This document shows positions 33,940 through 43,374 of a stretch of 64,000 nt of DNA, in pieces. The notes beneath the pieces are model-generated. The model saw only the letters and a list, made by a program, of their open reading frames with translations, made no database searches and was not told where the DNA came from. The position numbers were made by a program, and so were the translations under genes. The stretch spans positions 620,001 through 684,000 of the forward strand of contig JAJQJQ010000015.1 of assembly GCA_028622995.1 (NCBI GenBank), in the 5' to 3' direction. How positions within the stretch are numbered: position 1 is the stretch's first letter; every line of letters starts with the position of its first letter. This DNA comes from Panagrolaimus kolymaensis (lineage: Eukaryota; Nematoda; Chromadorea; Rhabditida; Panagrolaimidae).

Positions 33940-34021
33940 TAGGGTTGTCAAAAAAGATTTCCCGGGAAATTCCCGGGAAATTTCCCCATTTTCCCATTTC
34001 CCGGGAAATTCGACAACCCTA
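33940..34021. mobile_element. 82-bp hAT-like MITE with 8-bp target duplication
   Basis: Ends TAGGGTTGTC and GACAACCCTA form terminal inverted repeats; the direct repeat ATGGAAAC is present at 33932-33939 and 34022-34029. Eight-base duplications and (C/T)AGGGTTG-type ends are the signature of hAT transposons. The interior consists of CCCGGGAAATTT-type palindromic repeats and cannot encode anything. Confidence 0.85.
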
Positions 34022-34750
34022 ATGGAAACTCATTGATTTAAAAACGCAATAAATAATTTAAATTTATCAATTTATGTTATGAAATTACTAATGAGCTGAT
34101 CAAGAAAAACTGATAAAGTATTTTTTTAAATACGCCATCTGTATGTGTTATAACTTATAAGGTACTAATAAATGGTGTAATGAATGTGAGAGCAATTCAG
34201 TCAATGTAAGCCCAAAGACATTCGAAATATGTGATTAGAATGTTATGACATAAAATAGGAAAAAAACTATATTACTTTGTGTTTGAGTCATAATTTCAAT
34301 CAAAACAAAGGTTACTCGAATGAAGATTCACTTTAAAATTATAAATTTAGTAAATTTTGTTAAATCTTAAAACAGGTTGGTTATAGAAAAAATGTCAATG
34401 TACAAATTTTAATTCTGTTAATAAAAAATAATAAGTTGTGTTCGCAAAAAAGTCCAAAATATTTTTTGTAACGTAAAACAAGATCATTCAAAGAAAAATT
34501 TGATTACACTCTAGCTGAATGGTTACTGTAGTGTCAAAGCCATTATTGAAATTTTGAAATTTCGCATAAAGATTTTTCGACAAAAGGCTTCATTCATTTT
34601 GTTGTTTCTTCATTCATTGTTACAATTTTCCCAAGCTTAAAAATTTGTATATAAACCTTGACTCACCATAAAAATGTGTTCATTCGCAGTAACATTGGTT
34701 TATTGCAATCGGGTGCTGAGTTTATTGTTTGCTCGATTGTTTTTCTTCAA

Positions 34751-36440
34751 ATGTTAGCTGCAATGGCCCTTGATGAGGGTTCATATGTTTATGATTTTGA
34801 TGCATTATGGTCACCTTTTAAAGTATGTTTATTTATATCGTTTTAAGTTTGGTTTTATATTTATTATTAAAGGAACAAAAACATGGAGTTGAAGACGGAC
34901 ACAATGATTCTTTACCAAGCATAGAAGATTCATCAAATGGAAACGTTACATCTTCATCAACAACTCTTCTTATAAAAACCATTTCCAAAACTAACGAACA
35001 TGTTGATCCAAAATCTGCTTCATCTCCTCCATCATTAACATATTCAGAAAGTCATCAAGGTCTTCAAAATATTGGTGAAACTTTAAATGTTTCAAACAAC
35101 TTGCATCCTTCTTTGTTGCTTCCTCCTGGTTCGTCAATTAAACATAGTATCTCATATGTTGCTGAAGCCACATCGGGTGATTCTAAAATTAATATATCAG
35201 CTGCTATCAACTTGGTTGAGCCTTCTGTTATTTCGTTTATGTCTCTTCCAAGTAAAATGGCAGCTGCTTCTCCTGCTTTAACAAATCCTGATCGTCATCC
35301 AAATGCTTATTATCAACGATCGTAAGTCGTCTTCTTTATATTTTGTATTATCATTCATCCATTTCATACTTTAACAAGTTTATAGTAACTGATGATGTAA
35401 AAGTTGTTATACTGTATTTTAACTCTTTTTCTTTTTTTAGTGATGGTTTTTCTAATGCTCCTCTACACAATGAAGCCGAAGCTGTACTTAAAAATTATCT
35501 AGAAGATTGGATTTCTCCATCGCATACTTTTGAAGGTCATCAAATTGAGACTCTGCATCCGCCATTACTTCATCAATCAAAACCTCCTCGACATTCTCGA
35601 AAAAGAAAAGCTCCAAAACAACAACTTCGCGATGAAATTGTTTCATTTCCAAGTGGATTTGAACATGTTCTTCAAAAAGCTATTATTAATGATCCAACTG
35701 AATCTTCATCGGAAGCGCCACCTCGTCGCCGTCATGAAGCTGTTCGTCGATGTGAGACAAAAGTTATGCTTCAAACAGCTGATGGGCATGTTTTTAATAA
35801 ATATTATGAAGTTGAAGATATTCGTGAGTTTGCTAATCAATTTAAAGTTCTTCGATGCGAATATAGATTCTCTCAATCTGATGTTGGTGCAACTCTTGGT
35901 CGTCGATATGGTTCAGATTTTTCTCAAACAACCATTTCACGCTTTGAAGGTTTGGTCCTTTCTCATTCAAACATGTGTAAACTTCGTCCTCCTATTGAAC
36001 AATGGATTGAAGATGTACAAAGTGCAATTGAAAATGGTATACCTCTTGAACAACTTCGTCGTGCAAGTAAAAATGGTGAATTTTGGCCATCATCTCAATC
36101 AATGGATTCTTCTTCATCTTCTTTGGTTCCACCTCTTCGCAAACGGAGAAAGCGTACAAGCCTTGATGCATCTCAACGTTATGCGCTTGATTTATATTTC
36201 GGTGTCAATCAAAATCCTGATAATGCTCAAATATGTGAAATTGCTCAATCATTGGATCTTCGATTTGAGGTTAGTTATTTTGGAAATATTATTCAAGAAT
36301 TAATTAGTGAATAAATCTATTTTTTGTTTTATAAATTTGTCTTTATTCCTTTTTAGGTTGTTAAAATTTGGTTTTGTAATCGTCGTCAAAAAACTCGTAA
36401 AGAAATTCCTAAAAATGAAATTAATGAAGAATTTTGGTAA
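34751..36440 (+). CDS. ceh-18: POU-homeodomain transcription factor
   Basis: Four exons (34751-34822, 34873-35321, 35441-36269, 36357-36440), 477 residues. POU-specific domain near residues 300-375: DIREFANQFKVLRCEYRFSQ, SDVGATLGRRYGSDFSQTTI, SRFEGLVLSHSNMCKLRPPI. The homeodomain follows after a 30-residue linker: RKRRKRTSLDASQRYALDLY, then helix 3 VVKIWFCNRRQKTRK with the Cys of POU homeodomains at position 50. The last intron splits the homeodomain. The POU domains are divergent from the POU3 and POU4 classes, and this plus the long low-complexity N-terminus suggests the CEH-18 type known from nematodes; the orthology is inferred, the domain call is firm. The start is MLAAMALDEGSYVYDFDALW; earlier exons may exist, as an AG acceptor lies at about 34690. 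Confidence 0.85.
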
Positions 36441-36837
36441 TAATAATACTGTAGATTAAGTTATTAATTAATTTGTTTCCTTTTTTTATCGTTAATAATT
36501 GTATTTTATTTTTGTAATGATTCTGCTTTGTACTTGTGTTAAAGTTAAATTGAAATAATAAATGTTAATGATTTAATTTATGTATTTCAAAAGTTTAAAA
36601 TCTTTCCCAGTCATTTCGATACAGCTTATAAGGATTCATAGAGAAAGAAACGGATCAAAACATAAATTTAACAAAGTCCAGCAAAATTAGACAACGTTTA
36701 AATGTTTTTATTCCAAGCGATTATATCTTTATTCTAGAAATGATGTACTCACGTAATCTTTAATCTAATTATGTATCTTTCTAAAAATATTACACCAAAA
36801 TATTTATAAATTTTATTACGTAATAAATAAATATCAA
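36441..36837. other. Convergent intergenic gap
   Basis: About 400 bases between the POU gene and the next minus-strand gene, AT-rich, nothing recognised. Confidence 0.4.
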
Positions 36838-38924
36838 TTACTTTAAAACTTTTTTTGAACTTTGACTAGCTGATTCGAGAGAAGGATCATGAATTTCAAA
36901 GTAATGAGGATTACGTTCACATAGAGTCACAAACATAGGAATTGGATAAGCCATAGACAAGAGAACATTTTTGTTAGGATTTTCAGCAATTAACAAAGCC
37001 ATCTTGTAACTAAAAAGAATTTAACAGAATTAATTTAAATCTATTAATGAAAGAGTTTTGAAAAAAAAAGTAATCTCCAAAATCCTGGATCAAATTAACT
37101 TACAAGGTTGCCATAACAAAAAAATGTTGTCGTTTGATTGATTGACCAAAGAAACAAGCATGTCGAAAAGTTTCAGGAACATCAATTTTATCCAAGAAGG
37201 ATTTCCAAAGTTTATGATCATCTTCAAATTCGCCATCGCTTCCACCAATATCTTTTTCAGCTGATGAAATAATAAATTGAAGAAAATCACCTTCCTTTGA
37301 ATCCTTTAACCATTTTCGAGATGCTGAAGGAGCTATTACATGATAGCTGGAACGATGTTCAAGTTTACGCTGGAATCCAAGTGAAAATAATTCATTATTT
37401 GCTTTAGCTCTAAAAAATAAACGTAAAAATTATATGATAAAAAGAAAATAAAAAAAACATACACAGCTTGAAGCAATTTTTGAGAACGATCTTCGATAAA
37501 TGGCTGTTCCAAAGCTTCACGAAGCAATTTATCAGCAGATTGTGGAACAGAAGGAACAATTACATTCTTGAATTCTTCACTCAAAAATGGAGTAATTGGA
37601 AGATTTTTGGTGTTGTAAACTTGAGGAGGCAAGTCATCTTTTTCTTTTACAAAATCAATATAAAGAAGACGAGAATATTGAAAAGGATTCGTATTGATGG
37701 ATGCTTTGTTTGAACGAATGGAATGTGAAACATTGATATCAACATTCTTGAAAGGTAAGTTTTGAGGATTTTCAATAGGATGAATTGAATGATGTTCGTT
37801 GAGCAATTGATATGATGAAAATGAAGGTGCGCCATTGAAATTTTTCTTTTGTTTTTGTCGAATTAACCAAAAAGCAATACCAGCTAACAAAGAACATAGA
37901 ATGATTACACCACACATGCTTCCACAAACAATTGCAAATAAATATCCAATTTTCAAATCAAGTAATTTTGGAGACGTTGTTGCAGTGGTTGTTTCTAACA
38001 CTTTGATTGCCAATGGTTCAATAATTGTTTCAGAATAATCAATTTCTCTTATTTTCTCCCTAAAAAATATATAAAAAAGTGATTATAAACCAAATCTTAC
38101 TTTGTAATATTTTGATAAAGTAGCCAAGCATCAGGAAATCGAAAAGGTTTTCCACAGAAAATACCATTTGCAATCCGCCCAGATTGATACCGTCCTTCAT
38201 GATGTGGGAGTTGTTTAACCAATAAACCACTTGAGAATAGACCTTCAGTATTTTGAATCATTTTCTTTGTAATTCCATCATTTTCGTAAATAAAACGAAT
38301 GTAAGTAGGATATGTATCTTCAGGAGATGTGTTATTTTCATCATTTATATGGTAACATGTATTTGGTTTTGACGAATAAAATGGTTCTTTATCCATTCGA
38401 ATGTCTGCAAAAAATTAATTCATAATTTTAATTTACTTACGATTAATAATATGCAAAACCAAATATTACCTGTCGAGAAAAACGTGTCATCGCCGGATTT
38501 CAATAAATATGCACTTGCCATTTGATTACTGCATACATCTCTAATATCGGGCCACTTATTTAAGATAGTTATGGAGCACAAATTTATACTAAAAAAATAT
38601 TTTTAAATAATTTAAAAACGACAAAAAAACATACTCATCATTGCAATTTTCAAATTCTTCAAAAGATGGAGAACACCATTCAGCCAAAAGAATATCATGA
38701 GGATCTTTTCGAGCAATCATAAATCCAATTGAACGACCTTCTGAAGTTTTTACAGTCAGCGTTTGATCTTCAAATTGAAAAAAATCTTTTAAATTTTCAG
38801 GAATTTCATCGTTGTTTTTTGCAATAGAAAAAGCTTCAGTTTCTTCATAAAACGAATTTCGAGTTATTCCTAAAAAACTTTGGCACACGATAAAGTTGTG
38901 AAACAGAATTAAAACCAATATCAT
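36838..38924 (-). CDS. Single-pass membrane protein, nematode-type unknown family (copy A)
   Basis: Six exons (38924-38635, 38588-38470, 38404-38101, 38059-37463, 37409-37104, 37009-36838), 595 residues. Architecture: signal peptide (MILVLILFHNFIVCQS), a Cys-containing extracellular part of about 220 residues, one transmembrane helix (IGYLFAIVCGSMCGVIILCS), and a cytoplasmic region of about 330 residues that includes RKWLKDSKEGDFLQFIISSA and LDKIDVPETFRHACFFGQS. I do not recognise the family. It is clearly paralogous to the gene at 45870-47892 over its whole length, with the same exon layout at the 3' end. The start codon is the ATG at 38924; the inverted arm of the neighbouring element reaches into this codon, so the whole upstream region is element-derived. 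Further upstream codons are open but lack an ATG. Confidence 0.75.
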
Positions 38925-40122
38925 ATAATGGAAAAATAAAAAAATAAAAAGGAGGGAACTGGGTTTGATGTAGCTCAATAAACGTCTTTAAATCTTTTTT
39001 TTGTATTCAATAAAACTTGTGGTTAAGAATAAAATCAATAAAATTGGAAAAAAGTAAGTCAATAAAAGCGGAGGAATTCTTGCTTAAAACCCAAAAAGTC
39101 TTGACTCTCATTCATTTAATTAATAAAAAGTTTTTGATGAATGCTATTAAGCGAGAAACTAATACAATTTTTGATTGAAAAAAATTAAGTCAATAAAAGC
39201 AGAGGAATTCTTTTTTAAATTACATTAACTGTCTTTTTGGTTCACCCAGTTCAGCGGCGGCTTTAAAAAAATTTTTATCTCTCATTTTAAAGAATGAATC
39301 TCTTTTTGATGAATAAATTTATCTGATTTTTTATTCAAATTTTTCTCAGATAGCTATTATTTAAGAAACTTTTACAGGCTTGCTTTTATTAAAGTTTATA
39401 ATTTTTAAGGTTAAGCAAGGTGGCAATGTGAAAATTTGTTTATTCTTAAAAGTATTTTTTCCTTCTTTATTTTTTTTACTTTATAAGAAAAAACAACTTC
39501 GCCTAATTGCATGTAATATGCAAAAAAATTCAGTCAATGAAAATTCAGCAATGAAAAATTCAGCAATGAAACATTCAAAATTTTCGTGTTGAAAGTGAGC
39601 ACTTTTGCAAATTTTTGAAATTAATCGAAAATGTTGCAAACTTTTTTGTGCAAATATTTGAAGAATGCTTTTAGAAAGTTTTTGATGTAAAATTTTTTAT
39701 ATATAGATTATCGAAATATTGGTGAAGCCCATATATCCAACATGGGTTGTTATTGTTTTTGCGCCCATTTTTAGCTAAATTTAATCTGCTTTTTTGAAAA
39801 GTGAGTGCATCTGAGTTTTTTTTGGAAATTTTTTAAAATATTATTTGTAATTATGTATTAATCTTCGTGGCAGTGTGATTTAAAAAATATTCAAATATGC
39901 TGAACTTTTATTGCTGTATTTTTTTAAGCGGCTTTTTAGTGCTTTGTTGAGGGCATTATAAACGCAGCAACCTTTTTCTTAATAGAAAAGTAATCTATAG
40001 AGATAAGATACTAAATGGATAGCAATCGTTTCGAGGCTATGGGACTCATATATCACCCATGGGCTTACCTATTCTTTTTTTTTGAAAGTCCTGTAGCAAA
40101 TGGATGACAAGAAAGGCATGTA

Positions 40123-40137
40123 ATTGCCGAAGGCAAT
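40123..40137. repeat. Short hairpin with GAA loop (copy 1)
   Basis: ATTGCC, loop GAA, GGCAAT. Part of the 148-bp tandem unit; flanking CATG sequences can extend the stem with a bulge. Confidence 0.75.
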
Positions 40138-40270
40138 GCATGGCTTCCGAACAATCTCTTATATATCAACCATGGGCTTATATATCTAATCTCTTACATA
40201 TCCCTTTAGCTTACCTATTCATTTTTTTTTTGAAGGTCCTGTATCAAATGGATGACAAGAAAGGCATGCA

Positions 40271-40285
40271 ATTGCCGAAGGCAAT
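40271..40285. repeat. Short hairpin with GAA loop (copy 2)
   Basis: Second occurrence of ATTGCC-GAA-GGCAAT. Here the stem extends outwards to CATGCA on the left and TGCATG on the right with a single bulged A. Confidence 0.75.
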
Positions 40286-40353
40286 GCATGGCTTTCGAAC
40301 AATCTCTTATATATCACCCATGGGCTTTAACCTAAATACTATCTCCGAAATTC

Positions 40354-40672
40354 ACATAGCTTAATCGCCCCTTGGTCTGCCCCAAACAATGTAATCAACC
40401 CAAAAAAAGGAAAGGCAATATAATTTTGCAAACATCTTTAAGCAAATTTTGCGCTGTTGAGATTTATGAATATGATATACCTTTTTTAACATTATTGAGT
40501 GGATAGGTGGATAAACTTAGCGAGAAAAAAAGTAGAAATGAGTTCTTCGCCCCGGAGGGGCGAAGAACGCTTTTCGCTTTTTTTCTAGCGCTCTCCTTTA
40601 AAACTTAATTATATTTTAACTGATTCATAGCTTAATCATCCCTTGGTCTACCCAAAAAAATTGTAATCAACC
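40354..40672. repeat. Duplicated 46-bp segment (two direct copies)
   Basis: CATAGCTTAATC then CCCTTGGTCT and AATTGTAATCAACC-type sequence occurs at about 40354-40400 and again, slightly diverged, at 40625-40672. The second copy leads directly into the 40.68-kb hairpin. Confidence 0.65.
40542..40568. repeat. Perfect 12-bp hairpin with GGA loop
   Basis: GTTCTTCGCCCC, loop GGA (40554-40556), GGGGCGAAGAAC. It is framed by an imperfect outer stem, AGCGAGAAAAAAAG on the left and CTTTTTTTCTAGCGCT on the right, giving the same nested layout as the palindrome at 31.6 kb. Confidence 0.85.
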
Positions 40673-40683
40673 AAATTCATAAA

Positions 40684-40708
40684 AGCGGTATTGCGTAGCA
40701 ATACCGCT
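40684..40708. repeat. Perfect 11-bp hairpin with GTA loop
   Basis: AGCGGTATTGC, loop GTA (40695-40697), GCAATACCGCT. Outside it AATCAACC and GGTTGGATT can pair with one bulge, again a nested stem. Confidence 0.85.
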
Positions 40709-41397
40709 GGTTGGATTGAAAGAAAACTCACAACGCGAAATATTTTTTGTCAATTTTTGTTGATGAAGAAAAAAAGAAGTACATCGTTTTTAACATTTAA
40801 AATTATTTTTTGTTACTAATAATGAATATGGGCAAAGATATTAATATCTATTATAGTTGAGCACATAGTAATAAATATCTGCTTTAAAATTCGGCAAATC
40901 TGAGTTGAGAAAACTTGAAAAAAAAATTACTTATTTAATGCTTAGATTTTTGGAAACTTATATATTTATTTATGTAAGAAAGGAAGATTTACTTAAAAAT
41001 AAATCGCTATTGGCTTTCGAATCGTATTTTATTTTTTCTGCAAAATTTTTTTAAAGCCGCCGCTGAACTGGGTGAACCAAAAAGACAGTTAATGTAATTT
41101 AAAAAAGAATTCCTCTGCTTTTATTGACTTAATTTTTTTCAATCAAAAATTGTATTAGTTTCTCGCTTAATAGCATTCATCAAAAACTTTTTATTAATTA
41201 AATGAATGAGAGTCAAGACTTTTTGGGTTTTAAGCAAGAATTCCTCCGCTTTTATTGACTTACTTTTTTCCAATTTTATTGATTTTATTCTTAACCACAA
41301 GTTTTATTGAATACAAAAAAAAGATTTAAAGACGTTTATTGAGCTACATCAAACCCAGTTCCCTCCTTTTTATTTTTTTATTTTTCCATTATATGAT

Positions 41398-42673
41398 TTC
41401 CTTTTTTTTATTGAATTTTGTAAATTTATTAATTACACAAAACTAGAACTCAGAAAAATCAAAACTTCAAAAAGCAATGATATTCTAGCTTTGTTTGGTA
41501 TTTAAAAAAATAATAAAGAAAAAAAAGATCATGCAGAATTATTACTTCATTGAAAATCAAAGAAAATTTTAAAAAATTATCGAAAAGTTTTTTAATGATC
41601 GAAACCATTATATTTCTTCAGTTAAAAAAATCAAATAATTTTCATCGATGTTTTTTTTTATGCTTGTATTTTTTAACTATTTCTATGTGAATGAAAAATT
41701 AAGTTATGTGAACATTTTTTCTTCCAAAAAAGATGAAAAGTCGCGCAAAAAAAAAGAAAGAAAAGAAAAATTACCGAAAAAAATTCAAATCCACATGAAT
41801 CAAAATAAGGACATCAGTAACAGCCCATAGCACTGAAACAAGAGACAATGAAAAACTTCAATCAATAAAAAAAATATTTGAAGCAGTTGCGCAAAAAAAT
41901 TAAGCGCCAAAATATGTACATACTAAAATTATTTTTTCCATTGAATTTATTTCGTTATGCTTTATTTTTTAGATGAACTATACTTCTTAAAAATAATTTT
42001 ATTACTTTTGATGCATAAAGTAAAAAATATGTTTTTATTTTACTCTGTTGCAATTTTCGTTTCAAACCAAAAAATTGTTGTAAAAAAAAAGTAAGGTGTC
42101 TGTAAAATATTTTTCAGTAAGTGCATTTTTTCATTCTTTTGTAAGTTGCAATCGATTAGAAACCATTTTGTTGTAATTTAAAATTTCTTTTATAATAAAA
42201 ACATAAAAAAAAAAGGTTAACAAAAAAACAGCAAATTTCTGAATGCTTTAAAAAATAACAATAAATGCAAAAAGTAATAAAAATATAGTTAAAAAAAAGA
42301 AAATTAAAAGGCTCGAAGCTACAGTTATTTGTGTTCAAATTTTTTTAAAGTTTTTTTAACTATCCAAAAAATGTTAGTAACAAACTCTCGATAATTTAAT
42401 ATTAATAAAAAATTTAAATAAAAAACATTAGGTGATAAAAAAGTTTAAGAAATTGCTTTTAAAAAAAGAGAGACTAAAGGCAGTATTCTCGAACTCCCCT
42501 CCGGATAACCTTTTCCTTGGAAAAATAAAAAAAATTTAAAAAATGAGAAAAAATTTGGGAAGGAAATAGTTAGAGGGCGATTGAAAAAAAGGGAGTCTGA
42601 AAACAATTTAAAGAAAAGAAAAGAACCACATAAAATAATATAAAAAAAGTTCAAAAATAAAGCAGTAAAAACA
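41398..42673. other. Gene-free AT-rich stretch
   Basis: About 1.3 kb between the right arm of the element and the exonuclease gene. Short Lys/Phe-rich ORFs (for example 41648-41830) show no family features. Nothing else recognised. Confidence 0.4.
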
Positions 42674-43307
42674 TTAAAAATAAGATGTAAAAATTTCAAA
42701 AATTTGATGACAAGCGACAGCATCAAGTAAACCATAATCTTTCTATAAAACAAAAAAATAGAGATTAAATAAAGATATTTTTTAACTTACTTGGGCTTGA
42801 TTGATACGTCCCCAATTGGACCAGTTAGCATTACAGAACGATTTTTCAATTTTTTTATCGAAAAATCTTTCATAAGCATTTGATAAACTCATTTTTTTGT
42901 CTAATCGTTGATTCCAAGGAACACGATTGCTTGCCAATTCTTTTTGGGCATCGAGGATATAGTGGTCGACTCCAAATAATTTTTCATCATTTGAGGCATC
43001 CCATACTATTAGTTGGAAGGGTTTGAGTGCGTCGATAAAGTTTTTGAAACAATAATCGTCTGTTACTTTAATTAAATAGCATGCATTTGTTGATGCAATT
43101 TGAAGAGTGTGTATTTCCCTAAATTAAAAAAATTATTAAATGATCTCGGATGAATTAATGTATTTTATCTTACCCTTTGGGCATGAAGGCACACGATTCC
43201 GTATCAATACCAAGGAATCGTTCGTATTTTATTTCTTCAAGAATTAAATCAATCCACCAATCTGTCATTTGATAAATCACGAAAACTTTTTTAGCAGTTT
43301 CCGCCAT
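42674..43307 (-). CDS. Small DEDDy 3'-5' exonuclease-domain protein
   Basis: Three exons (43307-43174, 43118-42791, 42742-42674), 176 residues: essentially one bare exonuclease domain of the WRN/RNase D/EXD type. Motif I: FLGIDTESCAFMPKGEIHTL with the Asp-x-Glu pair in DTE and LQIAS after it. Motif II region: FQLIVWDASNDEKLFGV, supplying the next Asp. Motif III: KDYGLLDAVACHQIFE, with Tyr and Asp spaced as Y-x3-D, the DEDDy pattern; before it WSNWGRINQAQ resembles the SNW...L...Q segment of WRN-type exonucleases. No RNA-binding or helicase domain is attached. The gene is head to head with the pseudo-USP gene, the two ATGs lying only 67 bases apart, so they probably share a promoter. Confidence 0.7.
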
Positions 43308-43374
43308 TTTCAAGGCATTTGGTAGATAATTAAAATAAGGACTAAAAAAACTTCTTTAAAAGGGGAAAAAAAGT
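43308..43374. promoter_or_regulatory. 67-bp shared divergent promoter region
   Basis: All the sequence available between the ATG of the exonuclease gene (minus) and that of the pseudo-USP gene (plus). It must carry the transcription or trans-splice signals of both, which implies co-regulation. A CTAAAAAAACTTCTTT tract is the only notable sequence. Confidence 0.5.

Larger units (their letters stand above)
31310..34750. other. Gene-poor, element-rich region
   Basis: About 3.4 kb without a convincing protein gene. Short ORFs here are not supported. It holds the nested palindrome at 31.6 kb, the homopolymer-bearing element at 32.8-33.2 kb, the long-armed element at 33.2-33.9 kb and the 82-bp hAT-like element at 33.94 kb, all listed separately. 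The last few hundred bases are the upstream region of the POU gene. Confidence 0.5.
40049..40328. repeat. Imperfect tandem duplication of about 148 bp
   Basis: The segment CACCCATGGGCTTACCTATT, a T tract, then CCTGTAGCAAATGGATGACA and AGAAAGGCATG recurs with period 148 (TGGATGACAAGAAAGGCATG at 40101 and 40249). Each unit contains one ATTGCC-GAA-GGCAAT hairpin. A third partial start of the unit follows at about 40308. Confidence 0.8.
38920..41397. mobile_element. 2.5-kb element with about 356-bp inverted arms
   Basis: Arms at 38920-39276 and 41042-41397 are inverted copies; every stretch I compared was identical. Outer ends read ATCATATAATGG; inner ends read GGCGGCTTTAAAAAAATTTT. Each arm contains two copies of AGTCAATAAAAGC(A/G)GAGGAA followed by TTC, related to the repeated unit in the 33.2-33.9 kb element. 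The interior carries two tandem duplications and three kinds of tight hairpin but no transposase ORF. No target-site duplication is evident. The left arm abuts the start codon of copy A. It could instead be an inverted duplication of that promoter, but the shared repeat unit favours a transposon family. Confidence 0.75.

Noticed and set aside
35530..36303. A 257-codon plus-strand ORF overlapping the POU gene
   Set aside because: Shadow frame; the overlapping frame encodes the POU-specific domain and homeodomain.
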